DNA of 64,000 nucleotides. Source: Paenibacillus sp. FSL R7-0337. GTDB lineage: Bacteria > Bacillota > Bacilli > Paenibacillales > Paenibacillaceae. Location of the stretch: assembly GCF_037969875.1 (NCBI RefSeq), contig NZ_CP150218.1, positions 4,030,001 to 4,094,000 of the forward strand, written 5' to 3'. The notes below the pieces were generated by a model, which worked only from the letters and a program-made list of their open reading frames with translations, made no database searches and had not been told where the DNA came from. Each line of letters opens with the position of its first letter. The first letter of the stretch is position 1. This document shows, one piece after another, positions 43,847 through 53,280 of the stretch. The translations under genes and the position numbers were made by a program.

Positions 43847-43902
43847 AAAACTTGCCGTTATTTATGGTACGGTTCTCCGCGCTAGCTGAAGCGGCAAGTT
43901 TT
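43847..43902 (+). repeat. dispersed intergenic repeat, copy C (full form)
   Basis: The clearest copy. The arms AAAACTTGCCG (43847-43857) and CGGCAAGTTTT (43892-43902) enclose the core TTATTTATGGTACGGTTC and CCGCGCTAGCTGAAG. The whole unit can fold as a hairpin of about 56 bases. Confidence 0.75.
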
Positions 43903-43930
43903 AGGGCCATCCTTAGTGGGGTGGCCCTTT
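43903..43930 (+). terminator. terminator joined to repeat copy C
   Basis: AGGGCCATCC and GGTGGCCCT arms followed by TTTCTTA. It follows the repeat unit directly, as partly also in copies B, D and E. Confidence 0.75.
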
Positions 43931-44040
43931 CTTAGATCTCGCTTAATTAAACTAACGTTCCTCGATAGTGGAATGCCCTATGCAAAATAAGAACGCACGT
44001 TAGTAGCATAAAAAAAGGAATTGCAAATTTGCAGTCTCAG

Positions 44041-44985
44041 CTAGATGGCATCCTGCTGTTTCAGCCATCTCAGAATCGCTTGGTTTGTTTCTTCCGGCTT
44101 TTCTTCCTGGATCCAATGACCGCAGTCCAGATTGACCACTTCCACATTGGGTACGAACTTCGTCAGGTTTTCAGACTTCGCAACCATATCCCGGTCGCCG
44201 TAGATCATGAGGGTCGGCTGTTGAATGATGGGGTTCGCCTCCGCCAATAAGCGCCAGTTGCGGTCAAGGTTCCTGTACCAATTTATGCTGCCCGTGAACC
44301 CTGATGTTTCAAAAGCGGAGACGTAAACGGCCAGCTCGCTTTCGCTCAATACGGGCTCACCGAGCGGTGTTTCTGCTCTGGCGAGATTGATCAACGCCAT
44401 ACCTGGTTCAGGTGCTCTGAGAGGCTCGTTCTTCCGATACAGGTTGCGAAGGAACCTGTATGTATTGTCTTCGAATACGGCGTCCGCGACGCCTGGCTGT
44501 CGATTGAAGTGGACGAAATAGAAATCGCCGCCAAGTATTTCTTCCATGAACTCGATCCAGGGTTTTTCTCCGCGCTCTTGGTAAGGCAAGCTCAGATTTA
44601 TCACTTTATTGACGCGGTTTGGATGCAACAAGGTCAGTCCCCAAACGACGAATGCACCCCAGTCATGACCGACAAAGGTAGCGTCCTCGTATCCATAGTG
44701 ATCGAGAAGCGCAATAAGATCACCCGACAAGTGTTCAATGTCATAGTCTGTTACTTCGGTCGGACGAGATGAGTTGCCGTAACCCCGCTGGTTGGGTACT
44801 ATGACATGGTAGCCCGCTGCGGCAAGTGCGTCCATCTGGTAGCGCCAAGAAAAGGCATGCTCTGGCCAGCCGTGACAGAGGACAATGGGTTTTCCGGCAT
44901 TTTGCCGGCCTGCTTCAAAAACTTCGAGTTCCACACCGTTGACTGAAATAAGGGTTGACTTGGGAAAATCGGTTGGATTAAACAT
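44041..44985 (-). CDS. alpha/beta hydrolase, epoxide hydrolase-like
   Basis: A 314-residue alpha/beta hydrolase of the epoxide hydrolase/haloalkane dehalogenase group. The oxyanion loop is CHGWPEHAFSWRYQ (38-51). The nucleophile is Asp108 in VGHDWGAFV, so a covalent ester mechanism is expected. The base is His in DCGHWIQEEKPEE near residue 292. No signal peptide. GGAGGTAATTAC precedes the ATG. It is divergent from the WYL regulator at 45088, and a palindrome lies between them. Confidence 0.92.
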   Translation of the reverse strand: MFNPTDFPKSTLISVNGVELEVFEAGRQNAGKPIVLCHGWPEHAFSWRYQMDALAAAGYHVIVPNQRGYGNSSRPTEVTDYDIEHLSGDLIALLDHYGYEDATFVGHDWGAFVVWGLTLLHPNRVNKVINLSLPYQERGEKPWIEFMEEILGGDFYFVHFNRQPGVADAVFEDNTYRFLRNLYRKNEPLRAPEPGMALINLARAETPLGEPVLSESELAVYVSAFETSGFTGSINWYRNLDRNWRLLAEANPIIQQPTLMIYGDRDMVAKSENLTKFVPNVEVVNLDCGHWIQEEKPEETNQAILRWLKQQDAI

Positions 44986-45034
44986 GTAATGTAATTACCT
45001 CCTTCTTGTGATACATGTAGTATAATGGATAAAG

Positions 45035-45054
45035 GATGACATCTTATTGTCATC
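45035..45054. promoter_or_regulatory. inverted repeat, probable operator between hydrolase and WYL regulator
   Basis: GATGACA-TCTTAT-TGTCATC, a perfect seven-base-arm palindrome, 33 bases upstream of the regulator start and 50 bases upstream of the hydrolase start. Confidence 0.6.
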
Positions 45055-45087
45055 ATTCTAAAATCATGTACAAAAAAGAGGGCCATT

Positions 45088-45999
45088 ATGGACAAAGTGG
45101 AGAGACTCATTTCGATTATCATGATATTGCTGAAAAAAAAGGTTGTTTCTACAAGGGAATTCTCGCAGCTATTTCATGTTTCCAAAAGAACGATCCTGCG
45201 CGATATGGAAACATTAAGCTTATGCAATATTCCGATCTACTCTGTCATCGGGGTCAAAGGCGGCTTTGGCCTAATGGATGAATACAAGGTGGATAAACGC
45301 CTATTAAGCAGCTCCGATTTACAAAATATATTAACCGCGCTGGGCGGATTGGAACAACTTCTCCTTACTGAAGACGTTGAAAGAACGATAAAAAAAATAG
45401 AGGCAATGGTTAGTCCCTTGTCTCTGAATCGTTCCATTCGACTGTCGTTTTATGATTGGCAAGGTCGGTCCGAAATACTTGAAACCTTAAAGACCTGTCA
45501 AGAATCCATTTCAAAGAATAGGCTTGTTTACTTTGATTATACAGATAAAGACGGGGCTGTAACGAATAGAATGGTCGAGCCGTATGAGCTGCATTTTAGC
45601 GAATCGAGTTGGTACTTAAAAGGCTTCTGTTTGCATCGACAGGGATCTCGAACATTCAAGCTATCTAGGATCGATCATATTACGATGAATGAACGCGCTT
45701 TTCAGCCCAGAGACGATTGGTCGGAGCAAGGACATGAATCAAGTTATCTACCGCAATTCGTCACGATTAAGGCATGGATATCACCTAACATAAAAGATCA
45801 AATCATCGAAAGGTACGGTCGAAAAAGCATTGAGGACCATGGTTCCGGACTTTTATTAGCAACCCTGTATGTCCCTCAAAATCATATAGGATTTCAACTT
45901 TTAGCAAGCTTCGGTACTCATCTAAAAGTTGAGGAGCCCGTAACCTATGTGGAAGACTTTCGTAAATTTTTAGATCAAATGGTGGAGAACTATTCTTGA
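45088..45999 (+). CDS. HTH/WYL domain transcriptional regulator
   Basis: A 303-residue YafY-type regulator. HTH_11 winged helix at residues 1-60 (ILLKKKVVSTREFSQLFHVSKRTILRDMETL in outline), wing GVKGGFGLM. The WYL domain (about 140-215) reads FDYTDKDGAVTNRMVEPYELHFSESSWYLKGFC in outline and ends FKLSRIDHI. The C-terminal WCX-like part completes the family architecture. It is the third regulator of this type in the window and probably controls the divergent hydrolase. Confidence 0.92.
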   Translation: MDKVERLISIIMILLKKKVVSTREFSQLFHVSKRTILRDMETLSLCNIPIYSVIGVKGGFGLMDEYKVDKRLLSSSDLQNILTALGGLEQLLLTEDVERTIKKIEAMVSPLSLNRSIRLSFYDWQGRSEILETLKTCQESISKNRLVYFDYTDKDGAVTNRMVEPYELHFSESSWYLKGFCLHRQGSRTFKLSRIDHITMNERAFQPRDDWSEQGHESSYLPQFVTIKAWISPNIKDQIIERYGRKSIEDHGSGLLLATLYVPQNHIGFQLLASFGTHLKVEEPVTYVEDFRKFLDQMVENYS

Positions 46000-46087
46000 T
46001 TAGGGGCTCGTATTGTTATATGTGACTGATGCCATAATGAGTTGGGTCTTAGGCGCTTCTCATGGAATTAGTATTGAAATTTCAACC

Positions 46088-46145
46088 CAACTTTTCGCCG
46101 TCACTTATGATATGGTTCACCGCGCTGTCTGTAACGGCAAGTTTC
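46088..46145 (+). repeat. dispersed intergenic repeat, copy D
   Basis: AACTTTTCGCCGTCACTTAT, GATATGGTTCACCGCGCTG and ACGGCAAGTTTCAGGGCC. Nearly full form, downstream of the WYL gene. Confidence 0.7.
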
Positions 46146-46227
46146 AGGGCCATTCTTGTCGAATAACCCTATCTTTTCTCCGCCACCATTTTACGGAATA
46201 AAAAGCTCCTGCCCCATCCTCACCATT

Positions 46228-47026
46228 TCAAAGCTCTAATAATAATTCCATCGCTTCTCTTTCTTTACAGGCGATATGCATCAATAATTTTGAATCACCG
46301 AGAACCCCCAAGACAGTTGTGGAAGTGCGGTTGTTTTTTCGATTGTACAGGAGAGGTTTCGGGAGCTCATGGGTCCTTTTTCATTTCTAGCGAGAGCCAA
46401 TGTAGCCAATCGTGTCTTTGTAATGCCACCCTGTTGGGATGTATCGGCCATATAAGCATATTCATCATCGTACCCGTACATAGTGGCATAGTGTGCCGCA
46501 AAATGAACTTTACTTTTGAAATAATCCAAATGATAACAATCTAACTTTAAGCCTACGGGAATACCGCGATCTATGTTTTCCTTTATATTGAACCACACTT
46601 TCGTTATAGAGCCAGTTTGTTGCACCGTGAGCTTTAAGTTTAAATGAAACGCAATACAGGCAGTCAACTCATCCGACTTGACCCTACCGCCTATAAACGG
46701 AAAATCCATCCCCTTTCTATCCCAATATATAACCCTAAACCTTCTCCAATTCCAAACAACACTGGTTCGGACAACCGGATGCTAACATGGGAAAGCAGAT
46801 TGCCCATCGCTCTGCAATGATTTGTAACAGCACCAATTCTACGGTTGTAAGCTGATTCACAGGTATCCGATAAGTTTGAGTCACACAATTTTAAATTATT
46901 AAAGATTACCTGTGATACTAGACAAGTGATCTGGTGGTTATATAAATGCGGGCTTTTATCATTTTTCCAGACGAAAATCGCCAATAGCAGAGTTTTTCTC
47001 AAATCTCCACTGTTGAACTCCAGCAA
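46228..47026 (-). pseudogene. BtrH-like (BtrH_N/DUF4872) gene, multiply frameshifted
   Basis: Pieces of one protein lie in three frames. The 5' part (to about 46720) reads TNHCRAMGNLLSHVSIRLSEP then FGIGEGLGLY, matching the Cys-containing N-terminal domain of butirosin biosynthesis protein H. It continues in a second frame with YWDRKGMDFPFIGGRVK, then FAAHYATMYGYDDEYAYMAD and GPMSSRNLS, as in DUF4872. Near 46280 the frame changes again to HIACKEREAMELLLEL and a stop. BtrH-type proteins transfer acyl or peptidyl groups in natural-product synthesis; this copy is dead. Confidence 0.75.
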
Positions 47027-47222
47027 ACTATTACAATTAACACTGAGAAAATGCCCTAAAACTATATTACATAGTCATAGGGCATTCGCATAAAGGACCT
47101 CCTCGTGATGATTGTTCTCGACTGCTCCTAGAAATTTGCAGGGGACACTCTCCTGTAATGATGATATTATTTGGATGATTAGCTTACTTATTGCGCTCTT
47201 GCAGAATGGGGTTGGGTTCATC

Positions 47223-48184
47223 ATGAGGGGGATTCTCCGAGTCGGTTCTCGTACGGTCTGGCTTTATATCGTTGCTGCCGTTGTTGTTGGTTTGGTTGCA
47301 GGCTATGTCGTCCTCTCTGTGTCGGACTCTCCTAAGTTAAAAAGTGAAGAAGGTATTCTGGATTTGACGCAGGTTCAGATCAGTACGAATCCGCAAAAGT
47401 TAGCAGGGGAGTGGGCATTCTATTGGCAAGAGCTGCTGTCGCCTGAGGACATAAGGGTTCGTTCGGTAAGGGAAGGCAATCATGACCGCTGGATCAGCAT
47501 CCCGAGCTCCTGGCTAGGCTATCCGTTAGACGGTCAGCGGCTGAGCGGTACAGGCTATGCAACCTTTCGACTGGTCATTCAAATAAGCGAGCAGGATCGA
47601 AACGAGCCTCTTGCTCTGCGGCTGCCTAGCATTTTTAATGCGTACAAATTATGGGTCAATGACGAGCTTATGGAAGAAGTTGTGAGGTTGGTCAGGACAA
47701 GAGCCACGTGAACCCGCATCTGGAAACAAAGCTGATGTTTTTTCAGCCTGAAAACGACACGGTAGAGTTGGTTATGCAAGTAGCCAACTTCAATCACAAG
47801 CGTGGCGGCATCACCAAGTATATAGAACTGGGTGGCAGTAACGTGTTAACGGTTAGGACAAATCTGAAAATTGCCGCAGGCATGTTCATCACGGCAAGCC
47901 TGCTGGTGATTGGCGCATATAATCTACTGTTATTCATCTTGCGACGCAAGGGCAAGGCTCCGTTGTATTTTGGTCTGTTCACCGTGTTGTTCAGTATTCG
48001 CTCCTTGCTGGGCGGAGAGATCATGATTACACAATGGTTTCCTCATTTTCCTTGGGAATTGCAGTTCAAGATCGAGTATCTGATTCTATGCGTCAGCGGT
48101 TATATCATCACCATGTATTTTGATTGTATTTTTCCGAATTATGTGTCGCGATGGTTTCGTCTTGGTACCCGGATCAAACGGTAA
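47223..48184 (+). pseudogene. 7TM-DISM sensor protein, frameshifted and truncated
   Basis: The first part has a membrane segment (about 10-32) and an extracellular 7TMR-DISM_2-like jelly-roll domain (GEWAFYWQELLSP; WLGYPLDGQRLSGTGYATFRL). Near 47690 the frame changes (original reading continues VGQDKSHVNPHLETKL) into the first four or so membrane helices of the 7TM-DISM domain (LVIGAYNLLLFILRRKGKAPLYFGLF in outline). It then stops at about 48165, before the remaining helices and the kinase or cyclase output domain. The sequence runs into an unrelated SLH scrap. Confidence 0.8.
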
Positions 48185-48228
48185 CACGTGAAGAAATGGT
48201 TGTCATGCTGTCCCGAATTAGTACTTGA
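48166..48228 (+). pseudogene. C-terminal scrap of an SLH-domain gene
   Basis: About 20 codons, YPDQTVTREEMVVMLSRIST and a stop, which is the end of an SLH module. It is fused out of frame to the truncated 7TM-DISM gene, marking a deletion or recombination joint near 48165. Confidence 0.65.
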
Positions 48229-48245
48229 AGAAGGAAGTGACTCTA

Positions 48246-48980
48246 ATGGCACGAGTTATATGTATTACATCAGGGAAAGGTGGAGTTGGCAAGACAACGG
48301 TGACGGCTAATCTGGGGACTGCCGCCTTATCGGGGAACAGGGTTTGCCTGATCGACGCTGATTTTGGATTGAGAAATCTGGATATTCCGCTTGGTTTGAG
48401 CAATAGGGTAAGCTATCATATTTCCGATTTCCTGACCGGTCGTTGTGCTTTACATCAAGTGATCGTCAAAGACAAGCGAATCAGCACCTTATCCTTTATC
48501 TCCTGTAGTAAAGACGAGGTGCATCACGATAATCCGCAAGTTTTTCGCGAGGTTGTGCACCAAATAGCCGAAGGTTATGATTATGTGCTGATCGATTCGC
48601 CGGCAGGCATTGAAAATTGATTCCGGAATGCAGCGGTAGCGGCAGATGAGGCTAATGTCGTCACTACGCCTCATCGTACGTCGCTTCAGGACGCCGATCG
48701 CGTAGTCGGATTATTAGAAGATATCATTCCGGCTCCTCCACAGCTCATCATTAATTTGGCCCATGGACAGGCAGCCCATTCGGCAGCGGTAAAGATGGAG
48801 GATATCATTGATATTCCCAAAATCGGCATGATTGGCGTGATCCATGTCGATGTGGAAGTTATACGTTCCGTACATAAAGGCATCCCGATCGCGCTTGATC
48901 CCGAGTTCGAAAGCGGGCAGCGCTTCCGGCACATCACCCACAATGTGGCAAGAATCAGCAGGAGCCTTTTATCTCATTGA
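48246..48980 (+). pseudogene. minD-like cell-division ATPase gene with internal stop
   Basis: The ATG (behind AAGGAAGTG) opens a MinD/ParA-type ATPase with the deviant Walker A SGKGGVGKTTVTANLG, LIDADFGLRNLDI, and LIDSPAGIEN. The next codon is TGA (48618-48620) where MinD has Gly or Gln, and the same frame goes on with FRNAAVAADEANVVTTP to a stop at 48980. The ending lacks the amphipathic membrane helix. A single GGA to TGA change could explain the stop. MinD places the division site; an intact copy should exist elsewhere. Confidence 0.85.
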
Positions 48981-49174
48981 AATCCAGGAAGCATAGAAGT
49001 ATTTTTTCGCTGCCTCAAAGACTGCGCTGGGGGCAGAACGGTTCGATATAGTCGATTTTGGTATATGAGATCGTTTAGACGCGAATCATCTGGTATGGAT
49101 TACAGACTAGCATACCGCGGTTGGGTAAGGGGGGGGCTATTGCCCAACCTTTTTTAATATGACGAATTGTCAAG

Positions 49175-49760
49175 GCAAGTGCGACAGTTCATCCATTGGC
49201 ATTCTCGTTGGAGCCACGCCGCCAAGATTAATAAGGATCGGCAAAGTAAACCTTGAGGTCGTGGAAGTGCTCTAATTCAGCGTAGCAAGCAAACTCTTTA
49301 CCGCGCTCGGTCGTTGCGGTTTTGAAAGCTCCCTGTAGGTATTGAATTGCCGCTACACCGAATGCGATTTCCATCGAGTGTGCTGTGCGATCCGGCATCT
49401 TAACGGCGAAGTAGAGCCGTGTTTTACGCTCTACGAAGGTGGCTGAACAAGCCTTGTTTTGGCCTCTGCTTGACACAAACGTATCCAGCTCCCAATGTCC
49501 AAAAGTTGTGTGCTTACGTGCTTCTTTAGGTCGCTGACGGATAGGAGAGCCTACGAGGAAGCGCCCCTGGGTTTCCATCGGCTTGCATCGCTTCCCTTTG
49601 TGACGCAGCACCTGTGTCTCGGAGACCGTCAGTCTCCCTTCATAGAGCCAGCATTAAATCGTCTTGAAACAGACAAAGGGTTGCTTTTCACTTCGTCTTC
49701 TCCCGGAGATCTGCTCGCGACCAAGTCTGCCCAAGCTTCTCCTGCAGCTCATTGGTAAGC
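49175..49760 (-). mobile_element. IS30 family transposase remnant
   Basis: The middle part (49228-49611) reads as an IS30 transposase: FGHWELDTFVSSRG with the first catalytic Asp, TFVERKTRLYFAVKM, and TTERGKEFACYAEL with the Asp position changed to Glu. It then runs FADPY, a stop, and SWRRGSNENANG in frame, where IS30 has SSWQRGSNENANG. The 5' part (49612-49760) is in other frames with stops. No terminal inverted repeats were found. Confidence 0.8.
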
Positions 49761-49819
49761 TTAGGTAAAAACTTACCTGCGGGAAATTCAAGACGAAGCG
49801 GAAAGCCATTTTCTTTTAG

Positions 49820-50078
49820 GTGAGAACGGCTACATCATCGTTCTGGAAGTGGGTGACAACCTCCGCGACCTCGGCAACGTTGGGTTGTTCCGTGAAGACA
49901 GTGGACATCTAGGTAGTTGTCCTAGTGTGTGGAACTGCTCAACGCAGGCGAAGGGCTTCATGCGTACAAAATCGCGGTGCTGTACGATAATGACTACCTG
50001 ATGACGTTCTTCACGCAGGCCCGAGCGCACGACGAGGAGGTGGAACAATGGCTGAAAGAACAAGCTGAAAAAAGCTGA
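49820..50078 (+). pseudogene. broken hypothetical gene
   Basis: Two frames join: GENGYIIVLEVGDNLRDLGN with VGLFREDSGH, then after about 49920 VELLNAGEGLHAYKIAVLYD followed by MTFFTQARAHDEEVEQW to TGA at 50078. The pieces are coherent as a small soluble protein of a kind seen in Paenibacillus, but I cannot name the family. The start is lost and there is at least one frameshift. Confidence 0.55.
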
Positions 50079-50252
50079 GGCCCATCCACCAATGTGGCCT
50101 GCCCCTCCCTACTTGAAACGTGGGTTGTGGTACGGATTATTGCCTCGTAGTGGTACATTCTGAACGGTGACTACAACAGGAAGGAGGAGTGTTTAGCTAG
50201 CTTGTGTGCTACAATCTCATGCCTCGCAAGAAATCTTGCCCGTCCCCTACCA

Positions 50253-50301
50253 AAAAACTTGCCGTTACTTATGATACGGTTCACCGTAACGAAGCTAACG
50301 A
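50253..50301 (+). repeat. dispersed intergenic repeat, copy F
   Basis: AAAAAACTTGCCGTTACTTA, TGATACGGTTCACCGTAACG. The left arm and core are intact; the right arm is shortened to TAACG, which can still pair with CGTTA. Confidence 0.7.
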
Positions 50302-50348
50302 TAAAAATAAAAAGGAGTGCTCCGCAGCAACTCCTCCCCAACCTATCA

Positions 50349-50518
50349 TCAATACCAGAGCCCGAAAACGTCACTAGCAAGATCCTTGACATCTTCGAGT
50401 TTGATAGATCAAATTCCAAGTGCACACCTCGAAGATTCATAGACGACGAAAACTCTGCTAATGGCTCCTTGCCTAACTCTTCGCGAATATCATTCAAGAT
50501 TGCACACAGTTTGTCCAA
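50349..50518 (-). pseudogene. acyl carrier protein gene, frameshifted
   Basis: The first frame reads DKLCAILNDIREELGKEPLA then EFSSSMNLR, as in the first helices of an acyl carrier protein. A second frame then reads LGI-stop-SIKLEDVKDLASDVFGL, where an ACP has LGxDSIKLE, so the phosphopantetheine Ser is still readable but the preceding Asp codon is lost to TGA and the frame is shifted near 50440. It directly follows the DUF4910 gene on the same strand and was probably the end of that operon. Confidence 0.6.
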
Positions 50519-50535
50519 TATACATTTCCGTACGA

Positions 50536-51837
50536 TTATTCTACTCTAGATAATAAACCATTACCAACCAAGTTATCGACAATCGGGTATAATTTCTGAA
50601 CTGGTGTCCCAATAAGATTACTAATGTCAACCAAATCGTTTGTACCATCTGCATAAGCGATAAAATTCATCATGTCCCTGACAATCACGCCTGATTCTTT
50701 TGTACTTAACGTCGGGTAAAGCCCACGCTTGCCTAGCTGTGGCTCACCCAGGCAATTGATTCGATACGTATAATTTTTCTCAAGCAGTTTTATGCAATCC
50801 TGATGCACATCGAAGCTCCCCTTCAAACCTTGCGGGCTAACCAGTGATAAATTATCCAACGATGTGTGGTATTCAGGGTACATGCCGTATTTAGTCCTCA
50901 TGATGCTGACCATCGGCAGGTCGACTCCCGGACTACAGTATTGTCTTTCGTCGCTGCCACGTTGTAAATACGAATATTGCACGAAGTCCGTGTGTTTTTG
51001 CCGAAGAATGTGTAGTGCCGTCTTATCTGCAAGGGTATTGCCATAACGCGACGGCATAAAGGAGTAAGTCCTGTCATCCCCGACGCACGTCACGTTAAAG
51101 CCGGCTACGACATTACTCTTCATTACGTCCAGATTACGACTTAAATACGTGATTGATCCTATCGTTTCTGGTATGAATACAATCCGATAAGTATATCTTC
51201 TCGGAGTACTGGCGATCCAGGCAGCGAGAGAGGCGGTTACCACCGGCCCTGACAGCTCATTGTTGGCCATTGAAGGGTGACAAATATACGTTGAGATAAA
51301 GACCTCCCGCTCCGAGCTGCCTGGAATAATCAGCTCACCGTAAGTTAGGTGACCCTTCTCCAGCTTACTGTCGATATAGACATGGTAGTTTCCTTTCCTC
51401 AATACTTTGCGTTGATTGTGAGTTAGGCAAAAACCCCACCGCTCCTTGTAGTAAGAAGTAATATAAGGGATAGCCTCAGGCTGTTCTTCCAACGAGTACA
51501 GATGCTGCTGAAGGTCCTCAAGCGATATTACTTGATCAATCGGAGTTGAGTAACCGACGAGATGGAGGTTATTTTGTCGGAAATCAACAACTTTATTTCC
51601 GTCTGGGTCGAGAATATACGCGTCCCTAACGTTCCACTCCTTGGGCACTTCCCAGTCGAATACTTTGGTACCTGTCGGTACCTCGTGAATATTTAAGTCC
51701 GGCAGTGTTTCCTGCAAGATACGTAGCGTCTCTCGAGTCCCGTCACCTGTTATGCTACGACAAATTGGAAACAGGCGGGTCATTAGCTCGTACATAGCGC
51801 TTCCTTCACGACCTGGACGATATGCTTCATTAGACAT
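50536..51837 (-). CDS. DUF4910 aminopeptidase-like protein
   Basis: A 433-residue protein with an N-terminal DUF4910 domain (LFPICRSITGDGTRETLRIL, then IHEVPTGTKVFDWEVPKEW) that has an aminopeptidase-like zinc hydrolase fold; possible metal ligands are His in ISTYICHPSMANNELSGP and Glu in FIPETIGSITYL. A C-terminal winged-helix-like part (about 360-430) follows. Such genes occur in clusters for surface glycans and some natural products, where they may remove or add N-linked acyl groups. It lies 21 bases after the AAC(3)-type gene and before an ACP relic. Confidence 0.85.
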   Translation of the reverse strand: MSNEAYRPGREGSAMYELMTRLFPICRSITGDGTRETLRILQETLPDLNIHEVPTGTKVFDWEVPKEWNVRDAYILDPDGNKVVDFRQNNLHLVGYSTPIDQVISLEDLQQHLYSLEEQPEAIPYITSYYKERWGFCLTHNQRKVLRKGNYHVYIDSKLEKGHLTYGELIIPGSSEREVFISTYICHPSMANNELSGPVVTASLAAWIASTPRRYTYRIVFIPETIGSITYLSRNLDVMKSNVVAGFNVTCVGDDRTYSFMPSRYGNTLADKTALHILRQKHTDFVQYSYLQRGSDERQYCSPGVDLPMVSIMRTKYGMYPEYHTSLDNLSLVSPQGLKGSFDVHQDCIKLLEKNYTYRINCLGEPQLGKRGLYPTLSTKESGVIVRDMMNFIAYADGTNDLVDISNLIGTPVQKLYPIVDNLVGNGLLSRVE

Positions 51838-51858
51838 AAGCGAATCCTCCAGTCTCTT

Positions 51859-52632
51859 CTATTGCTGAATCACGTACAGATGTTTCCCATCTTGCTCTCG
51901 GATGTCCCGCTGAATAAGATCAAACGCTCCGGCTAAATCAATCCAGTAATAATCATTATTGTTTATCCGAGTATGCACGGAGACACCCGCGTCCTCCAGC
52001 AGTTGGCCCATAGGGTTGATAAACGTTACAACTCCACGGTACAGGTCCCTGACATACATTGAATATGTTCGTTTGCTGCTAACTCCGTCTTGATCGATGT
52101 AAGTACTCGTAAAATGTTTTTTGAACCGATAAGGTACCTGCTCTACCTCCTCCACATAGTGTACAAACGTAAACGACCGTTGGTAGTCTAATCCAATTAT
52201 TAGCATCTTGGCCCGCTCTCGGTGCATGAAGGCAAACGGCGAATCCGATCCAAAGGAACTTTCGTTCCTCAAGCCACATAAATACTCCTTATGCTTGCCC
52301 CAAACGGCAAACGAGTAAATCGGGTGCTTCGTCCTGAAAAAATCGCTCCGCTTCAATGCCGCTTTCGTGAGTGCCCCTGTCAGCGAGACTGTATGGAAAT
52401 AATCAAACGGCTTTTCAGAACAGTACCCCCAGTTAAAAGTAGGAAATAGCAAAGTGCCTTCCGGTCCAATTTTATCGAGAAAGCTGTTGATGAAGACGTC
52501 GAAGTCGACTCGTTCCCCGTTCTTGCTCGCCTCGATTGCCAAGCGTGTAATGTCCGACCCAATCAACAAAATGTCACCGCGCTGAATATCAAATTGCTCC
52601 ACGATTTGATCATAAGGGACATAGCTTTCCAT
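51859..52632 (-). CDS. AAC(3)-type N-acetyltransferase
   Basis: A 257-residue member of the aminoglycoside 3-N-acetyltransferase family (Antibiotic_NAT). Family marks are GDILLIGSDITRLA, GPEGTLLFPTFNWGY, the FRTKHPIYSFAVWGKHKEYLCG block in outline, SPFAFMHRERAKMLIIGLD and the conserved His in TFVHYVEE. Despite the name, members of this sequence type in glycan clusters acetylate amino sugars. Because it is paired with DUF4910, ACP and KAS III genes, biosynthetic modification is more likely than drug resistance. The start follows GGGAGGCTTACT; a TATAAT lies at 52672-52677 on the minus strand. Confidence 0.88.
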   Translation of the reverse strand: MESYVPYDQIVEQFDIQRGDILLIGSDITRLAIEASKNGERVDFDVFINSFLDKIGPEGTLLFPTFNWGYCSEKPFDYFHTVSLTGALTKAALKRSDFFRTKHPIYSFAVWGKHKEYLCGLRNESSFGSDSPFAFMHRERAKMLIIGLDYQRSFTFVHYVEEVEQVPYRFKKHFTSTYIDQDGVSSKRTYSMYVRDLYRGVVTFINPMGQLLEDAGVSVHTRINNNDYYWIDLAGAFDLIQRDIREQDGKHLYVIQQ

Positions 52633-52950
52633 AGTAAGCCTCCCATTTGTGTAATAGATTTATTTTCAATAATTATAGCACATCTCGTTTCCTGCAAGAA
52701 AACTTTGCGTCAGCGTACATATGGAAGAAGGCAACCACCATCTGGTGGGTATACAAGAACATCTAAAAGACCCGAAACGTATGAAAGGTAAATAAATATC
52801 AAACAATATAATGGTTGCGATTACCTTCTCTTAACTCTTTTATACCTTTATTGTATAAACAATAGCCCTACAATTTAAGTCAAGTTATAATTTCAATGTC
52901 AAGCCTTTATGGATGGAATTTCACACTTGGCTTGACAATTTATCAATTAA
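52633..52950. other. AT-rich intergenic region
   Basis: No gene supported. It holds the -10 box of the acetyltransferase gene, the 12-base palindrome CACCATCTGGTG (about 52738-52749) in a short frame that may be a scrap, and widely spaced arms GTCAAGCC (52898) and GGCTTGAC (52929). Confidence 0.5.
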
Positions 52951-52952
52951 AT

Positions 52953-52976
52953 AAAAAAAGATGCTATTTAAGCATC
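52953..52976 (-). terminator. terminator of the KAS III-ACP operon
   Basis: GATGC and GCATC arms with a seven-base loop, followed on the minus strand by seven T. Confidence 0.75.
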
Positions 52977-53024
52977 CATAATAATTGCAGCCGAGTAAAC
53001 TATTCCATCTAACTTAGTCCCTGC

Positions 53025-53258
53025 CTAGGTACGCTTCTTAATATGTTCCAGTATATCACCAAATGTCTTCAAACCTAGTAATTCATCTGTATCCAGTGTA
53101 AATCCAAAGTGTTCATCAAAAGCTGCTTCTAGTGCAATATACGCCATGGAATCCCAATTTGATAATTCTTGCAATACAGTTTCTTCATTAACTTCACCTT
53201 TGGATACCATTACGATCTCAACTTCAAATAAATCTTTAAACTCCTCAGTTGTCATCAT
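53025..53258 (-). CDS. acyl carrier protein
   Basis: A 77-residue ACP. The attachment Ser37 for phosphopantetheine is in SNWDSMAYIALEAAFDEHFG, a DSM motif with Trp before it that differs from fatty-acid ACP (DSL). That is typical of dedicated ACPs in glycan or secondary-metabolite clusters. Two possible ATG codons lie behind GGGAGGAAATAA. It follows the KAS III gene by 22 bases. Confidence 0.92.
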   Translation of the reverse strand: MMTTEEFKDLFEVEIVMVSKGEVNEETVLQELSNWDSMAYIALEAAFDEHFGFTLDTDELLGLKTFGDILEHIKKRT

Positions 53259-53280
53259 TATTTATTTCCTCCCTAAAGTA

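Noticed and set aside
48686..48943. Minus-strand frames opposite the minD relic
   Set aside because: They mirror the MinD coding sequence and have no start site or family match.
51859..52632. AAC(3) as an aminoglycoside resistance gene
   Set aside because: Its neighbours (DUF4910, ACP, KAS III) point to biosynthetic modification.
52723..52797. A 24-codon frame with the CACCATCTGGTG palindrome as a small gene
   Set aside because: No ribosome site and no recognisable product; noted only as part of the intergenic region.
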